Position numbers and translations under genes: made by a program
Shown here: in pieces, positions 28,136 to 36,375 of the stretch
Position numbering within the stretch: the stretch's first letter is position 1
Layout of the letters: each line of letters begins with the position of its first letter
Notes under the pieces: generated by a model
The model's database searches: none
What the model was told of the DNA's origin: nothing
Seen by the model: the letters and a program-made list of their open reading frames with translations, nothing else
Assembly: GCA_016280395.1 (NCBI GenBank)
Contig: JAEEGQ010000142.1
Coordinates: 1 to 64,000 of the forward strand
Length of the DNA: 64,000 nucleotides
Direction: 5' to 3'
DNA from: Lachnospiraceae bacterium
GTDB taxonomy: Bacteria > Bacillota > Clostridia > Lachnospirales > Lachnospiraceae

Positions 28136-29083
28136 TCATTTATCTTTTTCTTCAAGATTAAGCGTCTTGTCCACTATATAAACCGGCCTGTTGCGCACTT
28201 CCCGCATTATATTCCCGAGATATTCCCCGATGACCCCGAGAAGCAGGAACAGCAGTGAAAACAGGAATGTGAGCAGTGTGCACAGGAGCGCTGTGCCCGA
28301 GCCGCCGCCGTCGCGCACCCAGAGCACGATGTAGTAGGTAAAGCTTGCAAGGGTGAGAAGTATCGAGAGCGCAGCGGCAACGATACCGGCTTTGAGCGGT
28401 GTTACGGAGAAGCAGTCGAAGGTATGGAACGCGATCCCTGCCAGCTTGCCGATGGAATACTTGCTCTCGCCCGCAAATCGCGCCGGAGCCTTGTATTTTA
28501 TGACACTGTGCTTAAAGCCTATCTGCTGGATGAAGCCGCGAAGATACCGCGTTTTCTCGCGGTAATTCTCCCTTACAAGATCCGCAGCCCGCTTCGATAT
28601 CCCGAAGAAATCCGAGACATTCCGCTCGAATTCAACCTCGGACATCTTGTTTAATATCTTGTAGAACAGGTTGGAAGTGATCTTTTTAAGAAATCCCGCC
28701 GACTTGTTCTCTTCACGCGCCATGAGCACAACATCCGAGCCCGCCTCGTATTCCGCAAGTATCTGCGGGATGAGCTCCGGCGGATTCTGCAGGTCCGCGT
28801 CAAGACAGATGAGAAAATCCCCCGTTGCATAGTCGATACCGGCTGTCATTGCAGCTTCATGGCCAAAATTTCGGGAAAAGTTCACGACTTTTACACGGCT
28901 GTCCCGTCCGGCCAGCCCGGCCAGAATCTCACCGCTCCCGTCCTTTGAGCCGTCGTTTACAAAGATAAGCTCCGTTTTCCATGCGTTTTCTGTTGTTTTT
29001 AAGACTTCCGTTGTAACATCATAGAAATGCGTAAGCGACGCCTCTTCGTTATATACGGAAACTATCAAAGAAAGCTTTTTCAT
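28136..29083 (-). CDS. Glycosyltransferase family 2 (DPM1/GtrB-like, two C-terminal TMs)
   Basis: LSLIVSVYNEEASLTHFYD...VNDGSKDGS...CLDADLQNPPELIP; C-terminal TM pair. Confidence 0.93.
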   Translation of the reverse strand: MKKLSLIVSVYNEEASLTHFYDVTTEVLKTTENAWKTELIFVNDGSKDGSGEILAGLAGRDSRVKVVNFSRNFGHEAAMTAGIDYATGDFLICLDADLQNPPELIPQILAEYEAGSDVVLMAREENKSAGFLKKITSNLFYKILNKMSEVEFERNVSDFFGISKRAADLVRENYREKTRYLRGFIQQIGFKHSVIKYKAPARFAGESKYSIGKLAGIAFHTFDCFSVTPLKAGIVAAALSILLTLASFTYYIVLWVRDGGGSGTALLCTLLTFLFSLLFLLLGVIGEYLGNIMREVRNRPVYIVDKTLNLEEKDK

Positions 29084-29198
29084 GTGTATCCGTCCCCAAA
29101 TGGTCTATAAAATAAGTATAGCATTTTTTTGTATTTTTTCAATGAGTGACGTGATATATATCATTTTTTTATTGTATCGTGTCAAAAATCATACAAAA

Positions 29199-29224
29199 AA
29201 GGAGCAGTCCGTTCGGGCTACTCA
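29199..29224 (-). terminator. Terminator-like hairpin at the end of the hicAB cassette (near-copy of the flagellin terminator)
   Basis: + strand AAAAAAGGAGCAGTCCGTTCGGGCTACTCA; minus-strand hairpin followed by TTTTTT. Confidence 0.7.
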
Positions 29225-29494
29225 CATTTCACTCAAGGTCTTTTTATAGTATTCAAGATACCGATATGCGGTCCGCCGGCTTATACCTCCCTCATCCACT
29301 ATTTCCATTAGTGTCTTTCCGCCTTTATATTTCAGCATGAAATCATTGTAAGAGGCCATCCATGCATCATCATGCAACTTTCTGCCTGCGGTCTTCCTGT
29401 TTCTTAGACGCTCGTTTTCTGCAGACAGTTCTGCTATTTTTCTTTCAAGATCCGCTATTCTATTAAGTGCCTCTTCCAATGACATCTTTTTCAT
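29222..29494 (-). CDS. Small coiled-coil + helix-turn-helix protein
   Basis: 90 aa; leucine-zipper-like IADLERKIAELSAENERLRNR and HTH-like GGKTLMEIVDEGGISRRTAYRYLEYYK. Confidence 0.7.
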   Translation of the reverse strand: MKKMSLEEALNRIADLERKIAELSAENERLRNRKTAGRKLHDDAWMASYNDFMLKYKGGKTLMEIVDEGGISRRTAYRYLEYYKKTLSEM

Positions 29495-29509
29495 GCCGAT
29501 TCACCCCTT

Positions 29510-29929
29510 TCATCCTTTGATCTTTGCAATTAATGCTTCCTGAAGAACCTGCGAGAAATTAATGTTTTTTTCCTGCGCCGCAAGGTTAAGCCACGCAGGG
29601 ATTGTAAGTGTTTTACGGACAGACTTTTCAAAATGTGCCTTTGCATATTCTTTTACATCCACAGAGACCATATTTACAAAAGCATCTTTGGAATCTGCCT
29701 CCAGCTCTTCTGCAACTTTATCAACAGAAATATCTTTCAAGTTCGAAGCCGCAGGAACTGAATCCCCGTCTTGTTTAAGCACATATAGATAGCCCGCAAG
29801 ACACTCTACGGCTTTATTATACGCATCCTTTTCATTTTTGCCGCTTGTAGCCAGCCAGTTAAGATCCGGGAATACTACAGAATAACCGTTTTTTTCTTTA
29901 AAAAAGCACGCGGGATAAATTGAAAGCAT
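29510..29929 (-). CDS. hicB: HicB-family antitoxin
   Basis: YPACFFKEKNGYSVVFPDLNWLATSGKNEKDAYNKAVECLAGYL HicB fold; C-terminal RHH-like KTLTIPAWLNLAAQEKNINFSQVLQEAL. Confidence 0.87.
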   Translation of the reverse strand: MLSIYPACFFKEKNGYSVVFPDLNWLATSGKNEKDAYNKAVECLAGYLYVLKQDGDSVPAASNLKDISVDKVAEELEADSKDAFVNMVSVDVKEYAKAHFEKSVRKTLTIPAWLNLAAQEKNINFSQVLQEALIAKIKG

Positions 29930-29949
29930 ACAGTTCTCCTTTCGTGTTC

Positions 29950-30138
29950 CTATTCCAATCCTGCTTGTTTTCGGATTGATTTTTCAATAATCTTGGACAG
30001 TTCTTTACTATGGAACGGAATTGTTACTTTTCCAGTTTTTATCGGATGAACATAATGTCTATGGGAGCCTTCCTGGCTTTTAAAAACCCAGCCATCTTTT
30101 AATATTTCTTTTTCCATTTCTCTTGGCTTTTTAGGCAT
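29950..30138 (-). CDS. hicA: HicA-family toxin
   Basis: KPREMEKEILKDGWVFKSQEGSHRHYVHPIKTGKVTIPFHSKELSKIIEKSIRKQAGL; catalytic-type GSHRHY; ATG 30138 with GGAGA upstream. Confidence 0.88.
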   Translation of the reverse strand: MPKKPREMEKEILKDGWVFKSQEGSHRHYVHPIKTGKVTIPFHSKELSKIIEKSIRKQAGLE

Positions 30139-30193
30139 AATGCTCTCCACTGTTATTATAATATGCAGCACGTGTCGTGTCAATGCGCATTTT

Positions 30194-30209
30194 GATGATA
30201 CGTATCATC
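30194..30209. promoter_or_regulatory. Candidate operator upstream of hicA
   Basis: Perfect 16-bp palindrome GATGATACGTATCATC; adjacent palindrome AATGCGCATT at 30182-30191. Confidence 0.55.
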
Positions 30210-30284
30210 CTGTGCCGTTTTATTTATGGCACCTAGTATATCACAGCAATGAGTTTGTGTCAATAATTTTACGGCACAGGACGG

Positions 30285-30315
30285 TAAAAAAGGAGCAGTC
30301 CCTTCGGACTGCTCC
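30285..30315 (-). terminator. Flagellin Rho-independent terminator
   Basis: GGAGCAGTCC-gaag-GGACTGCTCC-TTTTTT on minus strand. Confidence 0.88.
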
Positions 30316-30355
30316 CTGAATGTGCTTATTAACATGCTTTTCAGTAGCCTTAGGC

Positions 30356-31168
30356 TTATCTGAGGAGTGAAAGAACACCCTGAGTACTCTGGTTAGCCTG
30401 AGCAAGCATAGACTGAGCTGCCTGCTGAAGGATGCTATCCTTCGAGAACTTAACCATTTCCTTAGCCATGTCAACGTCACGGATACGGCTTTCAGCTGCC
30501 TGTAAGTTCTCAGATGTGTTATCATCATTGGTGATGGTGTGCTCAAGCCTGTTCTGCCAAGCACCAAGCTGAGATCTCTGCTCGGAAACTGTCTTGATCG
30601 CATTGTCAACTGTGGTGATTGCACCTTCAGCCGAAGCCTGATCTGCGATGGAAAGACCGTCAACGCCGATACCGCTTGCTGACATATCACCGATCGAGAT
30701 TGTCATTGTCTGACCTTCGTTTGCACCGATGTGTAAGAGCTTGTCCGAGAAGGAATCGTCAAGAAGCTTCATGGTGTTGAACTCTGTATCGGTGGAGATA
30801 CGTGTGATTTCTTCTGCGAGGGAATCAACTTCCTTCTGGAGTGCTGCACGATCGTCTTCAACGTTTGTATCGTTTGCCGACTGAACTGCAAGTTCTCTCA
30901 TTCTCTGAAGCATTGCGTGTGTCTCGTTAAGAGCACCTTCTGCTGTCTGGATAAGGGAGATACCGTCCTGAGCGTTGGTCGAAGCCTTGTCAAGACCACG
31001 GATCTGTCCGCGCATCTTCTCGGAAATCGAAAGACCAGCTGCGTCATCGCCTGCGCGATTTACTCTGTAACCGGATGATAATTTCTCAGTTGCCTTCTGT
31101 AAGTTGCCGTTTGTGATACCAAGCTGTCTGTTGGTATTGGCTGCTGTCATGTTGTGTTGAATAATCAT
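30356..31168 (-). CDS. hag: Flagellin
   Basis: 270 aa; MIIQHNMTAANTNRQLGITNGNLQKATEKLSSGYRVNRAGDDAAGLSISEKMRGQIRGL...LAQANQSTQGVLSLLR. Confidence 0.97.
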   Translation of the reverse strand: MIIQHNMTAANTNRQLGITNGNLQKATEKLSSGYRVNRAGDDAAGLSISEKMRGQIRGLDKASTNAQDGISLIQTAEGALNETHAMLQRMRELAVQSANDTNVEDDRAALQKEVDSLAEEITRISTDTEFNTMKLLDDSFSDKLLHIGANEGQTMTISIGDMSASGIGVDGLSIADQASAEGAITTVDNAIKTVSEQRSQLGAWQNRLEHTITNDDNTSENLQAAESRIRDVDMAKEMVKFSKDSILQQAAQSMLAQANQSTQGVLSLLR

Positions 31169-31191
31169 AAGTTTTCCTCCTTGAAATTAGT

Positions 31192-31207
31192 GTAGCGTCC
31201 TTGCTAC
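31192..31207 (-). promoter_or_regulatory. Candidate CsrA-binding hairpin in flagellin leader
   Basis: Minus strand GTAGC-AAGGAC-GCTAC (GGA in loop), just upstream of the Shine-Dalgarno AAGGAGG. Confidence 0.6.
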
Positions 31208-31223
31208 AATTTGATTTTGTTTT

Positions 31224-31323
31224 GGCCTTTGGCCGTTTGCTTTTGGAGCTTTGCTCCGATGTGGACCTTCGGTCCTTTTTTGTTGTGGGGCTTTGCCCCG
31301 TGTGGGCGGCTTGGTTTACCGCC
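31224..31323 (-). repeat. Array of five short stem-loops in the flagellin 5' UTR
   Basis: + strand GGCCtttGGCC (31224-31234), GGAGCtttGCTCC (31245-31257), GGACCttcGGTCC (31263-31275), GGGGCtttGCCCC (31287-31299), GGCGG...CCGCC (31305-31323). Confidence 0.85.
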
Positions 31324-31388
31324 TAAATCTTTTGGTATGGTGTGTTGGTATTGTTTGTGTAAGCAGTTGTTGTTTGCTTACACTAAAT

Positions 31389-31415
31389 ATATCGGAGCCC
31401 TTTCGAAATACTTTA
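31389..31415 (-). promoter_or_regulatory. Sigma-28 (SigD/FliA) promoter of flagellin
   Basis: Minus strand TAAAGTAT-N11-TCCGATAT. Confidence 0.8.
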
Positions 31416-31536
31416 GTACTTTTTTAAAAATTTTTTTGTTTTTTTCAAAAGTCGCGTATCTGCTGGGTTTTCGGGCCTTCCGTTTTATCTTTCTGCCGGC
31501 TGTTTTCCGGTTTCATGCTGCCGGGTCCACCGGATG

Positions 31537-32022
31537 TCACTTCTTTTTATCCATAAAGTAGGCGTCTCCATCCTGGGGTTTTCCGGTCATGTTCTTATAA
31601 TATGTACTTACCGTTTTGCTGCTTACTTTGAAATCCTTGATCTTCTTTTTCTCAAGAGCGGATACCTGTTCAAACAGCATCCTGTTCTGTTCCTCAAGCG
31701 CCTGGATCTTAACGCCCGTATCCGTAAGCAGCCTGATTTTTCCCTGCAGGCCTTCTATTTCGGTCCTGTACTTTTCTTTATTGGAAAGAAGCTCCGCGGA
31801 AACCTTGGCGTATGTATCGGAGAATCCCCTGTCAAGACGTTCGAGCCGGTTCAGGAGTTTTTCTTTTTTATCAAGGGTCTCCTCGAACTCATCACCGGTC
31901 CGCCCGTCTTTTAAGATCGCGTTCTGGTCCTTTGTGACTGAAAGGATCTCATCAAGCGTCTTTTCCTTATTCACAAGGATATCGGAAAGCATACCTATAT
32001 AGGTCTTTGCATTGTCAGCCAT
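31537..32022 (-). CDS. Coiled-coil protein in flagellar locus (possible export-chaperone-like)
   Basis: All-helical charged protein MADNAKTYIGMLSDILVNKEKTLDEIL...; position between fliS and flagellin. Confidence 0.6.
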   Translation of the reverse strand: MADNAKTYIGMLSDILVNKEKTLDEILSVTKDQNAILKDGRTGDEFEETLDKKEKLLNRLERLDRGFSDTYAKVSAELLSNKEKYRTEIEGLQGKIRLLTDTGVKIQALEEQNRMLFEQVSALEKKKIKDFKVSSKTVSTYYKNMTGKPQDGDAYFMDKKK

Positions 32023-32087
32023 CTCTTCTACCTTCTTTCTCTCTTTTCTATATAGTAACAAACCTGCCGTCCCTTTTCAAGAGCAAG

Positions 32088-32118
32088 TGAGTCAGCGGGG
32101 TCGTTTCCCGGTGACTCA
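32088..32118. repeat. Copy of dispersed TGAGTCA/TGACTCA palindrome
   Basis: TGAGTCAGCGGGGTCGTTTCCCGGTGACTCA. Confidence 0.8.
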
Positions 32119-32212
32119 TTTTCTTCCTCAGGCCCATCCTGCAAGAAAAACCGCATTGCTGCGGTTTTTCATGGTCTAACATTATAAGGGGGAGTTTTAT
32201 GAAAAAAGAGGG

Positions 32213-32596
32213 TTATGCAACATAAAGGTGATTCTTCTTCATTACTTCCTTCCATGTATCACGCATGGTACGGATGTGGCCTAAAGCCTCAAGAGCGATC
32301 TCTTTATCCTTCTTGATATTGGCCTCTACAAGCCTGCGGTAGATGTAATCGTAAACAACATCAAACTGGTTTGCAACCTCATACTTGAAATCAAGAGTCA
32401 TACGGAACTCTACGATTATCTTCTGTGCTTTGATAAGGTTGGTGTTTGCCTTCGCAACGTCTCCTGCCTCAAGTCCGTCGATAGCCATGTTGCAGAACTT
32501 GATCGCTCCGTCGTAGAGCATCAGTGTAAGCTCTGCGGGAGATGCTGTGTTTATTCTGTTTCCCTTATATAAAGCCGCTGCATTGGGTGGTGTCAT
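32213..32596 (-). CDS. fliS: Flagellar export chaperone FliS
   Basis: NAAALYKGNRINTASPAELTLMLYDGAIKFCNMAIDGLE; ATG 32596 with GGAGG. Confidence 0.93.
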   Translation of the reverse strand: MTPPNAAALYKGNRINTASPAELTLMLYDGAIKFCNMAIDGLEAGDVAKANTNLIKAQKIIVEFRMTLDFKYEVANQFDVVYDYIYRRLVEANIKKDKEIALEALGHIRTMRDTWKEVMKKNHLYVA

Positions 32597-32706
32597 ATTA
32601 TTTGCCTCCGCCGTGATTATTCTAAACTCATTCTGATCAACCGGTTGTGTCAACAGCCTTGGACTTTCTGTTGTAAAATGTCCCGCGCTGTTTTCTTACA
32701 CAAGAT

Positions 32707-32734
32707 ATATCGGACCGACCCTTACATAACTTTA
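32707..32734 (-). promoter_or_regulatory. Sigma-28 promoter upstream of fliS
   Basis: Minus strand TAAAGTTA-N12-TCCGATAT. Confidence 0.65.
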
Positions 32735-32845
32735 GAGCAAAAACAAAAAGAGATGAAAATCCCGTCAAAGCGCGCCACTGCACGCAAAATCAAAACAGGG
32801 GCACCCGCAAAAGGCGCCCCCGCATACTGCAATATCTTTATGCCA

Positions 32846-34777
32846 TTACTGTCCGAGCATTCCCGCAAGGCTGTTCTGCTGCTGCTGGAGACTGGCCATT
32901 GCCTTCTCCATTGCGGTGAACTGCTTGTAGTACCTGTCTTCGATAGCCGCAAGCTTTTCTTCAAGCGTGGACAGGTCTTTCTGGTAACCCTTCAGGGTCT
33001 TGCTCATTTCCTTATCGTTATAGAATGTAAGCGCCGAGCTCACACTAGAGCTCTTCATCTTGTCGGACATGGTGCTGTACATGTTCTTCATTACCGAGGT
33101 CATTGTCTCGATAACCGTCTCCGGATCCTTTGCAAGAGCCGCTTTGAACTTATCAGTGAACTTCACGCCGTACGGATCCGTCTCATCGCCGTGGATGTGG
33201 AGCAGACCGTTTTCGGAGTAATCATCACTCGTGGTGATGCCAAGCTCCGCAAGCGAATGGTTTACGCCGTCAATGTTTACGCTGCCTGAGAGCGCTGTCC
33301 TTAAAGATGAGATGAGACTTCCGAGTGTCGAATCCCTTCTTAAGAGCGAATCCTTGATCTTGGTCTCCCATTTCTCGATCTGGTCATCGGTCATGGCCTC
33401 TTTTTCGTCATCCCTGAGAACATCATAGCTTCTTGCGGAAGGAGCATTGTAAAGAGTATTCATCTCCTTAAGAAGCTCATTATATTTTGTAACGAAATTC
33501 TTGACCTTGTCGTAAACCGCGTCAACGTCCTTGGTAACGGTAACGGTGATGGACTCGCCGGCTTCCGTCTTACTGTTTGCGGTAAAGGTCAGGCCGTTTA
33601 TGGAGAAGGTGCTCGAGCTTGATGCGTAGCTTACACCGTTGTAGGTGATGCGGGCGTTATCCGCCTTTACAAGCGTTGCGCCGGCATTCTCATCATAATC
33701 ATAGGTGATCGCTCCGTCCTCGCCGAGTGTGTAATTCACGTCGGTAAGACCAAGAGCACCGAGTGCCGATGTGCCGGCTCCCGCAAAGTCGCCGCTCTCG
33801 ACTGCGCTTACATAATCGTCGGCTGCAGCGCCTACATTGGTTTCGATCTCTTCAAGAGCAGCTTCGGCATTTTCAAGAGCTGCGTCAACAGCTTCCTTAA
33901 CTGCGGCATTAAGAGCTTCCTCATCAGCCTCTTCGCCTTCGGGAAGGCTTGCGTTGTATGCTTCCCTTGCTGCATTTGCGGCTTCTTCGGATATTGTCTT
34001 CTTATAGTTGTCCTGTGCGAACTTGACAAGAGCTTCCTTCGCGCTTTCGACAGCCTCATCGTCTCCGCGCTCGGCGGCGGTCCGAAGATCTGACATAAGG
34101 CTCTTTGCCTTCTGCCTGTCTGTATCCGAAAGCTCATTGAGCTTTAAGGAATCCTCAAGTGCCGTTTTCTGCGCTCCGGAAGAAAGTTCGCCGGTCGTAA
34201 TGCTGAATGCGCTGTCCGTGCCGCTTCCTGCAGCGCTCACGAAGATCCTCTTATATGTATTGTCGAAGTTGGCGTTTACGCCTGCTTCCTTCAGTTTGTT
34301 GACAAACTCCGAGATCGTGGTGTCGTCATCGATCTCCACCATCTTTGCGTCCTTGCCTTCAACCTTTACCTGTATCGATTTGCCCGTGTCAAATCCAAGA
34401 TCCGAAAGCTTAGTCGATCCTGTAACATCCGAACCGAGCGCCTTTCCTGTCAAGTGCTGTGCGCTTGCCAGGTTGTCAACGGTAACGGTGTGGGTGCCTT
34501 CTGCGGCGTTTGAAGCAGCAGACACGGAAAGCTTTGCCTCATTGGTACTTGCGGCCTTCTTTGTCCTGTATGAGCCTTCAAGACGCATGGAAGAAACGGT
34601 ATCGGTGTAAAGAGTGTATATCTTCGCATTAAGCTCTTTCCACTTATCCTGCTTCCACTCAAGTTTCGTAGTCTTGCTCTGTATTTTATGCTTTTTTAAG
34701 TTCTGGGCGTTCATTAACTGCTGGACGATGCCTTCAGTATCAATACCGGATGAAAGCCCTGACAAACGTAGAGCCAT
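32846..34777 (-). CDS. fliD: Flagellar filament cap FliD
   Basis: MALRLSGLSSGIDTEGIVQQLMNAQNLKKHKI...; C-terminal coiled coil KSLQQQQNSLAGMLGQ-like. Confidence 0.95.
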   Translation of the reverse strand: MALRLSGLSSGIDTEGIVQQLMNAQNLKKHKIQSKTTKLEWKQDKWKELNAKIYTLYTDTVSSMRLEGSYRTKKAASTNEAKLSVSAASNAAEGTHTVTVDNLASAQHLTGKALGSDVTGSTKLSDLGFDTGKSIQVKVEGKDAKMVEIDDDTTISEFVNKLKEAGVNANFDNTYKRIFVSAAGSGTDSAFSITTGELSSGAQKTALEDSLKLNELSDTDRQKAKSLMSDLRTAAERGDDEAVESAKEALVKFAQDNYKKTISEEAANAAREAYNASLPEGEEADEEALNAAVKEAVDAALENAEAALEEIETNVGAAADDYVSAVESGDFAGAGTSALGALGLTDVNYTLGEDGAITYDYDENAGATLVKADNARITYNGVSYASSSSTFSINGLTFTANSKTEAGESITVTVTKDVDAVYDKVKNFVTKYNELLKEMNTLYNAPSARSYDVLRDDEKEAMTDDQIEKWETKIKDSLLRRDSTLGSLISSLRTALSGSVNIDGVNHSLAELGITTSDDYSENGLLHIHGDETDPYGVKFTDKFKAALAKDPETVIETMTSVMKNMYSTMSDKMKSSSVSSALTFYNDKEMSKTLKGYQKDLSTLEEKLAAIEDRYYKQFTAMEKAMASLQQQQNSLAGMLGQ

Positions 34778-34861
34778 AGTATTACCTCACTTTCTATTTG
34801 AGCGCACAACTCCAAAGGCCTCGTAAAAGGCCTTTCCCGGAGTCGTTTAGTAAGCTGCTGC

Positions 34862-35281
34862 TTATCTGGCCTCGTCTACCATGAGACCGGCCATCTCCCA
34901 CATCTTCTGAACAAGTTCAAGCGCTTCCTCCGAAGGGATCTCGCGGATGACTTCGTGTGTTTCATCATCATAAACTGTGATGGATACACGTCTTGTCTTG
35001 TCATCATACTTGAACTGGCAGCTGGAACGGTGAATACTGTTGAGCGAATTGTTTGCTCTCTTTACCGCTGCCTGGATGCGAGCTTCGTCTTCCGCTGCGT
35101 TCTGCGGATTGGTGTTCGCACCGTTCTGTTCGGTCTGCGCAACAACCCTGCGCTCGATCTGTGCGGAAGTACTGACGTTCTGAACGTCTGCATGCTGCTC
35201 AACTGAACGCTGAACAGTCTCCTGCGGCTGCACGGGCTTAATGTTGCTGCTGATGCTTGAGGACATAACTTCTAGTGCCAT
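34862..35281 (-). CDS. flaG: FlaG family flagellar protein
   Basis: C-terminal RANNSLNSIHRSSCQFKYDDKTRRVSITVYDDETHEVIREIPSEEALELVQKMWEMAGLMVDEAR. Confidence 0.92.
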   Translation of the reverse strand: MALEVMSSSISSNIKPVQPQETVQRSVEQHADVQNVSTSAQIERRVVAQTEQNGANTNPQNAAEDEARIQAAVKRANNSLNSIHRSSCQFKYDDKTRRVSITVYDDETHEVIREIPSEEALELVQKMWEMAGLMVDEAR

Positions 35282-35341
35282 AGTCTACACCTCCTTGTGT
35301 AATTGACGCCATCATGGCGAAACTTTAGTCTTCTGAAAACT

Positions 35342-35369
35342 TTATCGGACATAACAGAAGAAAAAGTTA
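35342..35369 (-). promoter_or_regulatory. Candidate sigma-28 promoter upstream of flaG
   Basis: Minus strand TAAC-N16-TCCGATAA; a second match TCAAGTTT...GCCGATAA lies at about 35409-35436. Confidence 0.5.
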
Positions 35370-35567
35370 GAAAAACTTTAAAACATTTAAATAAATTTCT
35401 CCGATTGCTTTATCGGCAATACCTGTCCGAAACTTGATATCTTTTCGCAAATCGTTCGGATGCATCCGTTTATCGCCAAAAACCGTATCCAGCAAAGCCC
35501 CGCGTATCCCGCAAAAAAAAGACCCCGCGTTCCCGCAGGGTCTTCTGAATACAAATATTCCCGTTCC

Positions 35568-35786
35568 TTAGAACAGCTTGTTGATGTCGTCCACCGAAGC
35601 CTTGACTTCCATAGCTTCTTTGTTGGACTGCTGGATCTGTGTGTAGATCTCTTTTCTGTAGATCGGAAGCGACCTCGGGGCAGTGATGCCGATCTTTACC
35701 TGGTCGCCCTTGACCTCGAGGATCGTCACCTCGATGTCGTTGCCAAGCATGATGGACTCATTGCAATGTCTCGATAATGCTAACAC
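35568..35786 (-). CDS. csrA: Carbon storage regulator CsrA (GTG start)
   Basis: (V/M)LALSRHCNESIMLGNDIEVTILEVKGDQVKIGITAPRSLPIYRKEIYTQIQ; GTG at 35786 with GGAGGG upstream (listed ATG at 35876 is upstream of this). Confidence 0.93.
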   Translation of the reverse strand: MLALSRHCNESIMLGNDIEVTILEVKGDQVKIGITAPRSLPIYRKEIYTQIQQSNKEAMEVKASVDDINKLF

Positions 35787-35787
35787 T

Positions 35788-36249
35788 TTAAGCCCTCCCC
35801 TCTTTCTTCGCCTGCAGGATATCGTAGATCTCGTATTTGATGGGGAAATCCTGATTCTCAACGATGATCTGCGCACCCTTGCGGTTGTCGGAATTGATTA
35901 TGATGGGAGCACGAAGGTTAATGGACATCTTCTTAACATCCGCAGGTACGGTAAGCGTGGTAAGAAGCACGATATTCTCGTCCGTAAGCTCGCCGAGGGG
36001 CTTCAAGAGCTCGTCTTCAACATCCGGATTGTAATCCTCGGCAATGCCGAGAGGACTTATAACCGGGATGGCAAGCTCAGGGATATCACAGCACTGAAGC
36101 CACGATACCGGAGGACGCTCGCCCTCGCTCGAATCGTACAGGAGCGTGTACTGCTTGTGATCTTCAAAGCCCAGGATGCCGTTATCAAAGGTAAGGATCC
36201 TGTCGTCTGCGATGTCTACTTCACCAAAATGTCTTGTTTTGATAAGCAT
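35788..36249 (-). CDS. fliW: Flagellar assembly factor FliW
   Basis: MLIKTRHFGEVDIADDRILTFDNGILGFEDHKQYTLL; ATG 36249 with GGAGG; abuts csrA. Confidence 0.94.
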   Translation of the reverse strand: MLIKTRHFGEVDIADDRILTFDNGILGFEDHKQYTLLYDSSEGERPPVSWLQCCDIPELAIPVISPLGIAEDYNPDVEDELLKPLGELTDENIVLLTTLTVPADVKKMSINLRAPIIINSDNRKGAQIIVENQDFPIKYEIYDILQAKKEGRA

Positions 36250-36375
36250 GTGGGTAACCTCCCTGTCACCGGATTTCAGGCTTACAGTCCGTTTGTAAAC
36301 CGCAAGTCCGATCACTTTTATATTATATTGATTTTTCTTTCAGGTCAAGAGTAAAATGACTCCCGCCTTCAATTT

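Noticed and set aside
29222-29494. Site-specific recombinase fragment
   Set aside because: The HTH tail resembles resolvase-type HTH, but there is no catalytic domain; kept only as a small HTH protein.
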